A stretch of DNA of 64,000 nucleotides from Acidobacteriota bacterium. Lineage in GTDB: Bacteria > Acidobacteriota > Vicinamibacteria > Vicinamibacterales > UBA2999. A model generated the notes under the pieces. It saw only the letters and a list, made by a program, of their open reading frames with translations, made no database searches and had not been told where the DNA came from. The translations under genes were made by a program, and so were the position numbers. This document shows positions 1 through 7,372 of this stretch, piece after piece; the first letter of the stretch is position 1; the number at the start of each line of letters is the position of its first letter. Location of the stretch: contig JAUYQQ010000003.1 in assembly GCA_030697165.1 (NCBI GenBank), forward strand, positions 186,001 through 250,000, in the 5' to 3' direction.

Positions 1-966
1 GGAGGACGTGAACCCGGCCCCGACTTCATGGAAGCCGGCGACCAGGTTCTGGCCGGACTCGAACTGGGCAGCCAGTACACGTGGGACCTGGCCCATCACG
101 ACTTCCTGTCGTCCACCGCTGTCTACGGCAAGAGCGCCAGCACGCCATTTCCCTTCATCTTCGTTGGCCTCAAAGACTATGGCTGGCTGAGGCGGGCGGT
201 CACCGAGCCTGGCACCGACGGCACGGTGCGGTGGTCGGGCGTCGGCTTCAACAGCCGCAAGATCGCGATCGACCTGACCGTCGAGCCCTCACGACGCAAA
301 CGCGTCCAGATCGAACCGTGGAAGAACACCGCGGTGCCGCTGGTGTTCCTGGCTGGTCTCAATCACGCATCGATCCTGACGAAGCCGTCTCACGACTTGC
401 AGCAGATGATCCTGGCCGCGTTGACGGTGTCGTCCGGCCCGGACTATGGAGCCTGGTGCCAACGTCACCTCGCCGCCAATGCGGCGACGCTCAGAGCCGC
501 CCGCGCGACCCGCTGGCAACAGTTCGTGATCCACGCGGTTGACGAGCGGGGCGACGGCATCACGGACTACTTCATCGAAATGGGCACCGTCGGCCCGCGG
601 GGATTCGCCGCGCTCGCGGCCTTCGATCTCGATGTGCATGCCTACAAGAACGATCGCAGCTTCCGTTGCTTTCACGTCAATCTCGACAAACTGCCAAAGC
701 ACCTGGGCGGCATGGCGATTCGTGTCATCGCGCAATCGGGCACCGAGTTGGTGGCCTACCACGGCTTCGACTCGAGCCACGGCGCCCTGGCGCGCCCGCG
801 CGAGGCGGGCAAGTGGGATGCGGTGCTCGAATTCGATGAGGACCTCGGCCGCGATGACATCCGGTTTTTCTTTCCGTACACCACGACACTGGTGGAGGTG
901 AAGTTGAACCGCGAGCCGATGCCGCTCGGCGGGGTGAACCGGGTGTTCTGGTTCAAGGAGGACTGA
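1..966 (+). CDS. 5'-truncated hydrolase-like protein
   Basis: The frame is open from the first base of the window and ends in TGA at 964-966, so the true start lies outside; an internal ATG is at 28. About 321 residues are visible. There is no obvious membrane segment. A GLNHASIL stretch near residue 120 and the segment around WSGVGFNSRKIAIDL resemble the C-terminal half of secreted alpha/beta-hydrolase or lipase-like proteins, but the nucleophile elbow would lie upstream and cannot be seen. The C-terminal 130 residues look beta-rich. The family call is tentative; it is a real gene by length and lack of a better frame. Confidence 0.6.
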   Translation, partial: GGREPGPDFMEAGDQVLAGLELGSQYTWDLAHHDFLSSTAVYGKSASTPFPFIFVGLKDYGWLRRAVTEPGTDGTVRWSGVGFNSRKIAIDLTVEPSRRKRVQIEPWKNTAVPLVFLAGLNHASILTKPSHDLQQMILAALTVSSGPDYGAWCQRHLAANAATLRAARATRWQQFVIHAVDERGDGITDYFIEMGTVGPRGFAALAAFDLDVHAYKNDRSFRCFHVNLDKLPKHLGGMAIRVIAQSGTELVAYHGFDSSHGALARPREAGKWDAVLEFDEDLGRDDIRFFFPYTTTLVEVKLNREPMPLGGVNRVFWFKED

Positions 967-1005
967 GGCGCAACCGAGGGTCGACTACGGCTCCGTGGTG
1001 AGCGG

Positions 1006-1035
1006 CTGGAGGAGCTGAAGGACAGGCTGCCGGCG
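1006..1035. repeat. 30-bp segment repeated at 4878-4907
   Basis: This 30-bp stretch, between the truncated hydrolase gene and the 3' end of the nucleotidyltransferase gene, matches 4878-4907 at 26 of 30 positions in the same orientation. Both copies lie in 3' intergenic space. Confidence 0.45.
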
Positions 1036-1056
1036 CAATCAAGCCCCGTACGGACG

Positions 1057-1710
1057 TTAGGAGTCCGGGATTGCCAGTCGCCGCAACCGTTCTGCCAGCG
1101 CTTCGCGAAACGACGTCAGCTCGCCGGTCGACAGCGACACCAGCATCTGGGGCAGGGGCGTCACAGGAAACCGACTGAGCAGCCAGGCCATCACTCCCGG
1201 ATCAATTCCCGCGTCTTTCGCCAGGGCGAGCGTGAGATCCGCCTCCGGTGGATAGCCGGCGCGATCCAGAAACAGCAGATCCACCAGGTCACGCGGCTCA
1301 GACCGGGAGAGGACGCACGTCAGCTTGTTCGCCCGCCGGTCAGCAAGCGATTCCACTTGGACGCCTTCAACCACGTCCGGGCCGCCGATGTCGGCCACCG
1401 CTTCGAACACCAAGTCGATGTCCACCTCACCGTCGGCACCAGTCAACACGCCGCGCACGAACGTGCCGGCATCACGGACCACTCGGATCGTGACGCCCGC
1501 CTCCGGTGCGATCTCCGGAAGCAGGGACACGGCGTCGCGATGAGTCTGCCGATCGTGGAAAACGAGGTCCGCATCGCGCGATAGACGGTGACGCAGATGC
1601 ACGCCCGACAGCGCCGCACCTCCGGCCAGATGAAATGGCGTCCGCGCGTGGCAGACCTGCAGGAACCGCAGCGTCGAGGGCTGGACTATGCGACGGTCGA
1701 AGGTGGCCAC
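1057..1710 (-). CDS. AbiEii-like nucleotidyltransferase (toxin-type)
   Basis: A 217-residue protein with the signature of the AbiEii/AbiGii-type DNA polymerase beta fold: LAGGAAL at residues 28-34, then HRLSRDADLVF with the paired acidic residues D46 and D48, and a later GEVDIDLVFE third acidic strand. The ADRRANKLTCVLSRSEPRDLVDLLFL segment is typical of the family, whose members act as toxins by modifying tRNA or by NTP transfer. A GTG start at 1710 is preferred because GGGAG sits 5 nt upstream and it overlaps the preceding gene by 25 bp, which suggests translational coupling. An ATG at 1743 is the alternative. The partner is not a recognisable AbiEi antitoxin. Confidence 0.78.
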   Translation of the reverse strand: MATFDRRIVQPSTLRFLQVCHARTPFHLAGGAALSGVHLRHRLSRDADLVFHDRQTHRDAVSLLPEIAPEAGVTIRVVRDAGTFVRGVLTGADGEVDIDLVFEAVADIGGPDVVEGVQVESLADRRANKLTCVLSRSEPRDLVDLLFLDRAGYPPEADLTLALAKDAGIDPGVMAWLLSRFPVTPLPQMLVSLSTGELTSFREALAERLRRLAIPDS

Positions 1711-1973
1711 GTCTGCTCCCCTGGATCGATCTGAAGCAACCATGCCCACATCGCGCGACTGCGACCGAGGTGTCGCACCAGATGCGGCCACTGCGCACGA
1801 ACCGCCGAAGGGGTGGTGAACCGCCAGACGTCGGCGGTGTGAGCTTCGCGCAGCAGCGCGCCCAGCCAGTAGGCACGGATCGCGGGATCGGGATCGTTCA
1901 GCCGACGAGCGAAGCCAGCCTCGGTGAGGTCGGTCCACCACAGGAAGTATGGGCGAACCGGAGCAGGGGACAT
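1686..1973 (-). CDS. Small partner of the nucleotidyltransferase (antitoxin candidate)
   Basis: A 95-residue Trp-rich protein: FLWWTDL near residue 10, an ARRLNDPDPAIRAYWLGALLREA-like region, VWRF, then a C-terminal RHLGRSRAMWAWLL motif. It is encoded directly upstream of, and overlaps, the nucleotidyltransferase gene. It has no AbiEi winged helix that I can see and no signal peptide. Size, order and overlap fit an antitoxin role; that is inference from context. An overlapping frame starting at 1989 is a non-coding shadow in this stretch. Confidence 0.65.
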   Translation of the reverse strand: MSPAPVRPYFLWWTDLTEAGFARRLNDPDPAIRAYWLGALLREAHTADVWRFTTPSAVRAQWPHLVRHLGRSRAMWAWLLQIDPGEQTWPPSTVA

Positions 1974-2113
1974 GGCGGCAGTTTACCATCGCCGTCCTCG
2001 GGCAGACCGCGTGCCGGGCGAGGCAAGGTAGCGCCGCGTTTGCTGCTCCGCGTGGCGTAACGCGGGCGGCCCCGGCCCGCTGAGCAAGAAGTGTCCCGGG
2101 CGCGGTAAGGCCC

Positions 2114-2119
2114 TATAAT
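2114..2119 (+). promoter_or_regulatory. TATAAT -10 box of the kinase gene
   Basis: A perfect TATAAT ends 7 nt before the TTG start at 2127, so transcription would begin at or next to the start codon (leaderless). The -35 region 17 nt upstream is weak. Confidence 0.55.
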
Positions 2120-2126
2120 CACGCGG

Positions 2127-4769
2127 TTGACCCCTGGCACCCGGCTCGGCGCCTACGAAGTCCTCTCCCTGCTGGGCGCCGGTGGCATGGGCGAGGTGTA
2201 TCGGGCCAAGGACTCGACGCTCAAGCGCGAGGTCGCACTCAAGGTCCTACCGGCCGACGTGGCGAAGGATCGCGAACGGCTGGCGCGGTTCCAGCGCGAG
2301 GCCGAAGTCCTCGCCTCGCTCAATCATCCGCACATCGCACAGATCTACGGCCTCGAACACGCGGGCGACACGTTCGCGCTGGTCATGGAACTGGTCGAAG
2401 GGGAAGATCTCGCACAACGTCTCGCGCGCGGTGCGATTCCACTCGATGAGGCGTTGCCGATTGCGCGGCAGATCGCCGAAGCGCTGGAAGCCGCACATGA
2501 ACACGGCATCATTCATCGGGACCTGAAGCCCGCGAACATCAAGGTGCGGCCAGACGGCACCGTCAAAGTGCTCGACTTCGGGCTCGCGAAGGCTGTCGAT
2601 CCGACCGCCGGATCATCGGCCACCGCGATGAACTCGCCGACCCTCTCAATTCATGCGACGCAAGCGGGCATCATTTTCGGCACCGCCGCGTACATGTCGC
2701 CCGAACAAGCTGCCGGCAAGGCCATCGACAAGCGCACCGACCTGTGGGCGTTCGGCGTGGTGTTGCTCGAAATGCTGACCGGCCGGCCGGCCTTCGAAGG
2801 CGAAACCGTTTCGCACGTCATTGCCGCGATATTGAAAGACCAGCCGGATTGGTCAGCGCTGCCGCCAACGGTACCCGCGCCGATCCACAAGCTGCTCCGA
2901 CGGTGTCTCGAAAAGGATCGCAAGCGGCGCCTCGACTCGGCTTCGGCGGCGCGCCTCGACATTGACGACACGATTGCGACGCGCGGTTTGGATACCGGTG
3001 TGACGGACTTGCACGACGGTCCGTCGTCGCGAGGCCGCACGCCCTGGTTGCTGGCCGCCGCATTCGCGATCGGAGCCGTCGTGACTGGACTCGCCGTCTG
3101 GACTGTCGCGACGCAATTGCTGGCGCCGCGGACGGCCGACGTCGTGCGGTTCGGCATTCACGACACCGATGGCGTGATCGTCTCTCGCACCGCTGGCGAC
3201 ATCGCGCTGTCTCCTGACGGGCGCACGCTGGCGTTTGTTGGTTTCGGCGACGGTGGGCAGCTCATCTGGCTGCGAGATCTGGGTACGGCCGGCGCACGCG
3301 CCCTGCCCGGCACCGAGGGCGCCCGGGCGTTGGGCTGGTCACCTGATGGGAAGTCGCTCGCGTTCATGGCGTCCTATCGCATTAAGAAAGTGACGGTGGC
3401 CGGTGGCATGCCGGAAGTGCTGAGCCAGACCCGGTTGAGCGCGGCGCGGTCGCCGGTATGGACACCCGAAGGCACGATTCTTTACAGCGACAACAATGGC
3501 TTCTGGCGCATCGCCGCCAACGGCGGTCTGCCCGCGGCACAGGTCGTACCGCTCCCTGGCGAGCGACACGATGCGACCGCGTTTCTTCCTGGCGGCCGCT
3601 ACTTCCTGGAGAGCGTGCAAAGCGCCGATCCCGCGAAGGCGGGGACGTGGGCGACGACATTTGATGCCACGACACGAACGCGGCTGCTCACATTTCCGAC
3701 CATTGCCCGCTATGCCGAAGGGCATCTATTGTTCGTTCGCGATCGCGTGCTGTATGCCCAGGCATTGGACGTTGCCGCGTTGCGGCTGAACGGGGAACCG
3801 CGCCAGCTGGCGCCGAACGCCGCGGACCAGTTCAGCGTGTCCACTCGCGGCACCGTCGCGTATCGGCCCGTGAGTGCCGCCGGACTCGCCGATGCGACGC
3901 AACTCGAATGGATCGATCGCAGTGGCCGGATTCTCGAACGCATCGAACAAGCGGCCGGTGGCACCACGCCGGCGCTTTCGCCCGACCAACGTCGCGTGGC
4001 GATGGCTCGCAATGGCGGCGTGTGGGTCCTCGAACTGACGCGCGCGGTCCTCTCGCGAGTTGGCAGCAGCGGCGCTAACCCGAGGTGGTCACCCGACGGC
4101 CGGCGGCTGTTCTTCACTCGTGGCGTGAACTCCAAGGATGTCATCTTCGAGATGGCCGCGGGCGCCGAAGGCGCCGAAACCAGCCTCTACAAACCGGTCG
4201 GCAGGCACGCGCACCCCACCGACGTGTCCGCCGACGGGGCGTCTGTCATCTTGGAGGAGGGAGAGGGGCAACGCTCGGGTGTCAGCGACGATTTTGATAT
4301 TCACGTGTTGCGCTTGACCGGCGATCGGCAGTCGGTCCCCTTCGTTCAGACACCCGCGAGCGAAACCTCAGGAACGCTGTCTGCCGATGGTCGATGGCTC
4401 GCGTATAGTTCGGATACTTCCGGACGAACTGAGATCTACGTCCAGAGCTTCCCCGATCCGGGTCCACGCGTCCAAGTGTCGCCTGGCGGCGGCAGCTTTG
4501 CACGATGGCGCCGCGACGGCAAAGAGATATTTTATGTCGCACCCGACGGCACATTGATGGGCGTTCCCGTCATTGGGGCGGCGCCGATTGAGTTCGGCAA
4601 ATCGACCCCGCTGTTTCAGTTCTTTACCAATCAGGGCTCGGGCGCGCCACCCTACGACATGACGGCGGATGGCCAGCGGTTTATTGTCAGCGCCGTCGTC
4701 CGCCGCACTGACCCGTCCATTGAAGTCCTGCTCAACTGGCCGGCGCTGTTGACGAAGGCGGCCCAATGA
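2127..4769 (+). CDS. Ser/Thr protein kinase with TolB-like propeller sensor
   Basis: An 880-residue receptor-type kinase. Residues 9-280 form a Hanks kinase: [11 protein letters not shown]-loop (15-24), catalytic Lys39 in [13 protein letters not shown] at 130-137 and DFG at 150-152, followed by a [10 protein letters not shown] activation/P+1 segment. One membrane helix lies near 307-330. The rest is a periplasmic beta-propeller of PD40/TolB-like repeats ([30 protein letters not shown]). It should phosphorylate cytoplasmic targets in response to an unknown extracytoplasmic signal. All catalytic residues are intact. The TTG start is supported by the -10 box 7 nt upstream. A partial inverted copy of its kinase domain lies just downstream. 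Confidence 0.93.
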   Translation: MTPGTRLGAYEVLSLLGAGGMGEVYRAKDSTLKREVALKVLPADVAKDRERLARFQREAEVLASLNHPHIAQIYGLEHAGDTFALVMELVEGEDLAQRLARGAIPLDEALPIARQIAEALEAAHEHGIIHRDLKPANIKVRPDGTVKVLDFGLAKAVDPTAGSSATAMNSPTLSIHATQAGIIFGTAAYMSPEQAAGKAIDKRTDLWAFGVVLLEMLTGRPAFEGETVSHVIAAILKDQPDWSALPPTVPAPIHKLLRRCLEKDRKRRLDSASAARLDIDDTIATRGLDTGVTDLHDGPSSRGRTPWLLAAAFAIGAVVTGLAVWTVATQLLAPRTADVVRFGIHDTDGVIVSRTAGDIALSPDGRTLAFVGFGDGGQLIWLRDLGTAGARALPGTEGARALGWSPDGKSLAFMASYRIKKVTVAGGMPEVLSQTRLSAARSPVWTPEGTILYSDNNGFWRIAANGGLPAAQVVPLPGERHDATAFLPGGRYFLESVQSADPAKAGTWATTFDATTRTRLLTFPTIARYAEGHLLFVRDRVLYAQALDVAALRLNGEPRQLAPNAADQFSVSTRGTVAYRPVSAAGLADATQLEWIDRSGRILERIEQAAGGTTPALSPDQRRVAMARNGGVWVLELTRAVLSRVGSSGANPRWSPDGRRLFFTRGVNSKDVIFEMAAGAEGAETSLYKPVGRHAHPTDVSADGASVILEEGEGQRSGVSDDFDIHVLRLTGDRQSVPFVQTPASETSGTLSADGRWLAYSSDTSGRTEIYVQSFPDPGPRVQVSPGGGSFARWRRDGKEIFYVAPDGTLMGVPVIGAAPIEFGKSTPLFQFFTNQGSGAPPYDMTADGQRFIVSAVVRRTDPSIEVLLNWPALLTKAAQ

Positions 4770-4773
4770 GCCT

Positions 4774-4910
4774 TGCTCGTGCGCCGCTTCGAGCGCCTCG
4801 GCGATTTGCCGCGCAATCGGCAACGCTTCATCGAGTGGAATCGCCCCGCGCGCGATCTGCTGCGACAGATCCTCGCCTTGGAGGAACTGAAGGCCAGGCT
4901 GCCGGTGAAG
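4774..4910 (-). pseudogene. Kinase-domain relic, inverted relative to the kinase gene
   Basis: Read on the minus strand this stretch encodes [20 protein letters not shown] and then [18 protein letters not shown]. It is closely similar to residues 90-127 of the neighbouring Ser/Thr kinase ([20 protein letters not shown]...). No start, P-loop or catalytic loop is present and the frame leads nowhere, so it is a roughly 40-residue remnant of a second kinase gene or of an inverted partial duplication. Confidence 0.75.
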
Positions 4911-4913
4911 TGA

Positions 4914-4943
4914 CCGGCGCGTGTTTCTTCAACTCCGCGCCGG
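4914..4943. terminator. Hairpin between convergent kinase and PIN genes
   Basis: CCGGCGCG (4914-4921) pairs perfectly with CGCGCCGG (4936-4943) across a 14-nt loop. It lies just before the vapC stop, so it could terminate transcripts from either side, although there is no T-run. The same 30 bp recurs at 27 of 30 positions inside comM at 5808-5837. Confidence 0.4.
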
Positions 4944-4944
4944 C

Positions 4945-5343
4945 TCACCAGGTCGTTCGGACGTGCGGATAGTCGCGTAGCCGCGCATCCTTCGTCACCA
5001 CGGTGGCCGACAGCGACCGCGCCGTCGCGACGATGATCTGATCGGCGGGATCGCCGTGAAAGGGCAATGGCAGGCGGCAACTGTCGACCAGAATCGGGCG
5101 CGTCATTTCGGCGACGTGCAGGCCCTCGGCCGACAGGGCGGCCTCGAACCAATCATCGAGCGGGCGGTCGAGCGCGAGTTGGCCCTTCTCGACCTTCTTG
5201 GCCATTTCCCAGATCGAAATCATCGAGATCCAGACTTCGCCGCGGGCGAGGGGCTTCTGGATGGCCGCACGGGCGCGTCGCGACAGCCGCCGGTCGTTGG
5301 TGACCCACCAAATCCAGGCGTGCGTATCAAGAACGACCGGCAT
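4945..5343 (-). CDS. vapC: PIN-domain ribonuclease toxin
   Basis: A 132-residue PIN protein of a type II toxin-antitoxin pair. The acidic metal-binding residues are visible: D6 in VVLDTHAW, the Glu of SIWEMAKK, the Asp of DPADQIIVATA and the Asp of TKDARLRDY. The start MPVVLD at 5343 matches the family; a longer frame to 5388 would add a non-homologous leader. It overlaps the antitoxin gene by 17 bp and is presumably cotranscribed and held inactive by it. VapC toxins cleave specific tRNAs or other RNAs; the target here is unknown. Confidence 0.88.
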   Translation of the reverse strand: MPVVLDTHAWIWWVTNDRRLSRRARAAIQKPLARGEVWISMISIWEMAKKVEKGQLALDRPLDDWFEAALSAEGLHVAEMTRPILVDSCRLPLPFHGDPADQIIVATARSLSATVVTKDARLRDYPHVRTTW

Positions 5344-5551
5344 CCCACACCTCACCCGTGCTGAATGGGTCGCCTGACTCGGACACAATGCTGCCGGCGA
5401 GCGCTCGCGTCCGCCTGGTGGCGGCGATGGGGACCAGTCTGGCGACCGGGCGCCCCCGCTTGGTGATCACGATCGGTCGGCGGCTGGCCGCCACTTCGTC
5501 GAGCGTTTGCAGGCAGACGTCCTTGAACTTCCCGGCGGCGATAGTTCGCAT
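5327..5551 (-). CDS. Phd/YefM-type antitoxin
   Basis: A 74-residue antitoxin. The N-terminal DNA-binding part is MRTIAAGKFKDVCLQTLDEV, followed by the typical PIVITKRGRPVARLVPI strand and a short C-terminal toxin-binding tail. It precedes vapC with a 17-bp overlap. The ATG at 5551 is chosen because a near-consensus promoter (TTGACA, 18-bp spacer, TATATA) ends 6 nt upstream, which excludes longer upstream reading. Autoregulation through the palindrome in that spacer is expected for the family. Confidence 0.88.
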   Translation of the reverse strand: MRTIAAGKFKDVCLQTLDEVAASRRPIVITKRGRPVARLVPIAATRRTRALAGSIVSESGDPFSTGEVWDAGRS

Positions 5552-5557
5552 ATCCCC

Positions 5558-5587
5558 TATATAGCCATGGCCATATGGCCATGTCAA
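5558..5587 (-). promoter_or_regulatory. Promoter of the YefM/VapC operon
   Basis: On the minus strand TTGACA (5587-5582) and TATATA (5563-5558) are separated by 18 bp. The predicted start point falls at or one base from the antitoxin ATG (5551), implying a leaderless or very short leader mRNA. Confidence 0.75.
5567..5582. promoter_or_regulatory. Operator palindrome ATGGCCATATGGCCAT
   Basis: A perfect 16-bp palindrome lies inside the promoter spacer, touching the -35 box. It is the natural binding site for the antitoxin or the antitoxin-toxin complex acting as autorepressor. Confidence 0.7.
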
Positions 5588-5622
5588 TCTAACGGTGTCG
5601 GACCGACTCTCGAGTTGCTCAG

Positions 5623-7188
5623 TCATGATGAGGTCTCCACGAACCGGTATTGCAGCGCCTCCATCAAGTGTTCGGTCGTGATGGCCTCGGCGCCGGCCAG
5701 ATCGGCAATGGTACGCGCGACGCGGACGATGCGGTGGAAGCCGCGGGCGGAGAGGTGGAGCTTTTCGGCCGAACGCTCGAGCAGGCGGCGTCCGGCGAGA
5801 TTGAGCGGCGCGTGCTTCTTCAACTCCGTGCCCGCGAGCTGCGCGTTGACGCGGGCCCTGGCGCCGCGCGCGAGTTGCCGCGCCCTCGCCGCGAGCACCC
5901 GTTCGCGCACGGCGGCGGAGGACTCGCCGGCCGGTCCCTCGGTCAACGCCGTGATCGGCACGGCCTCGACCTCCACGATCAGATCCAGCCGATCGCGCAG
6001 CGGCCCCGACAAGCGCCCGCGATAGCGTGCGGTCTGTTGCGGCGTGCAGCGGCACTGGCGCTTGGGGTCGCCCTGATACCCGCACGGACAGGGATTCATG
6101 GCCGCGACCAGCACGAAGCGCGCAGGAAACATCACCGAACGCAACGCCCGCGACACCGTGATGCGGCCTTCCTCGATCGGTTGCCGCAGCGCCTCGAGCA
6201 CGCGGCGGTCGAACTCCGGCATCTCGTCCAGGAATAACACGCCGTGATGGGCGAGGCTGACTTCGCCGGGCCGCGGCGTGGAGCCCCCGCCGACGAGGGC
6301 GACGTCGGAGATGGTGTGATGCGGCGCGCGAAAGGGCCGCTCGGTGAGCAGGCCAACGCCAGGACGTAGCTGACCCGCGACCGAGTGAATCGTCGTCGCC
6401 TCAATGGCTTCGTCAAACGACAGCGGCGGCAGGATGCCCGGCAACCGGCGTGCGAGCATGGTCTTGCCGGCGCCGGGCGGACCGATCATCAGCAGGTTGT
6501 GACCACCAGCCGCAGCGACTTCCAGGGCACGGCGGGCGAAGGATTGGCCGTGGAGGTCGGATAGATCCAGAGCTAGGGTGCCTAAGGTGCCTAAGGTGCC
6601 TACGGTGCCTACGGTGCCTACGGTGCCTACGGTGCCTAGGGTGCCAGGGGTGCCGGGTGCCACCGGCCAGTCATCCGGTGCCTGGTTCAGCCGCGTGACC
6701 GCCTCGACGAGCGTTCGGACGGGCAGGAGCCTCAGGCCGGTGACGACGGCGGCTTCGGGGAGGTTGTCGTGGGGCAGGAGCAGGGCGCGGGCGCCGTGGC
6801 GGCGGGCCTCGGCGGCAATGGCCAGCATGCCCCGCGCCGGCTGGATCGTGCCGTCCAGCGACAGTTCGCCCACATGCACGATGCCCGCAAGGCTGGCCGG
6901 CTGGACCTTGCCCGTCGCCGCCAGCATGCCAAGGGCGATGGGCAGGTCGAAGGCGGGTCCCGCCTTGCGCACGTCGCCGGGCGCCAGGTTGATGGTGATG
7001 CGATGCGCGGGGAACTCGAACCCCGAGTTGCGGATCGCCGCCCGGACGCGGTCGCGGCTCTCGCGCACGCTCGCGTCGGGCAAGCCCACCAACTGGAAGT
7101 GCGGGAGTCCGAAGCTGACGTCAATCTCGACGTGGACGCGGCAGGCCTCAATCCCAATGACGGTAGCGCTTTCGACAGTTGCCAGCAT
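5623..7188 (-). CDS. comM: Mg-chelatase-like AAA+ ATPase, ComM/YifB family
   Basis: A 521-residue ComM protein, a hexameric helicase that promotes branch migration during natural transformation. The N-terminal fold starts MLATVESATVIGIEA and includes the LAPGDVRKAGPAFDLPIAL motif. Walker A is GPPGAGKTML, Walker B VLFLDEMPEF, and there is a Cys cluster in MNPCPCGY...QCRC. The start at 7188 matches the family; the frame to 7317 adds unrelated sequence. Between the N-terminal domain and the ATPase the protein carries a run of GTV and GTL tripeptides encoded by a 9-bp tandem repeat (6574-6663), in a linker that is normally short. Confidence 0.93.
   Translation of the reverse strand: MLATVESATVIGIEACRVHVEIDVSFGLPHFQLVGLPDASVRESRDRVRAAIRNSGFEFPAHRITINLAPGDVRKAGPAFDLPIALGMLAATGKVQPASLAGIVHVGELSLDGTIQPARGMLAIAAEARRHGARALLLPHDNLPEAAVVTGLRLLPVRTLVEAVTRLNQAPDDWPVAPGTPGTLGTVGTVGTVGTVGTLGTLGTLALDLSDLHGQSFARRALEVAAAGGHNLLMIGPPGAGKTMLARRLPGILPPLSFDEAIEATTIHSVAGQLRPGVGLLTERPFRAPHHTISDVALVGGGSTPRPGEVSLAHHGVLFLDEMPEFDRRVLEALRQPIEEGRITVSRALRSVMFPARFVLVAAMNPCPCGYQGDPKRQCRCTPQQTARYRGRLSGPLRDRLDLIVEVEAVPITALTEGPAGESSAAVRERVLAARARQLARGARARVNAQLAGTELKKHAPLNLAGRRLLERSAEKLHLSARGFHRIVRVARTIADLAGAEAITTEHLMEALQYRFVETSS
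6574..6663 (+). repeat. 9-bp tandem repeat GGTGCCTAR inside comM
   Basis: About nine units of GGTGCCTAA/C/G, the last two degenerate. The 9-bp period keeps the comM frame, giving Gly-Thr-Val/Leu repeats. Related arrays lie at 12098-12143, 12264-12301, 26950-27000 and 50180-50215. Confidence 0.9.
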
Positions 7189-7359
7189 GCGCACCGAACT
7201 GCAAGCCGACTGCCGCCGGCCCGGCACGCGATTGAGGCGAAGAAACGGTCGGGCCGACGAAAGTGGGTGAGTGGGGGTCGCAGAAAGCGACGTCCCCGGC
7301 CCTCGGGGATGGCGCAATTTCTGCCTGCGCCACCTGTTCCGTCAGACCCGCCCCCGCTA

Positions 7360-7365
7360 TATACT
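7360..7365 (+). promoter_or_regulatory. -10 box TATACT of the coiled-coil gene
   Basis: TATACT lies 7 nt before the ATG at 7373, so the mRNA is probably leaderless. The -35 region (TTCCGT at 7337) is only a partial match. Confidence 0.5.
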
Positions 7366-7372
7366 CTCCGGC

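Noticed and set aside
3030-4769. The kinase C-terminal propeller as a separate TolB gene
   Set aside because: The frame is continuous with the kinase and membrane helix, without a start codon or stop between them.
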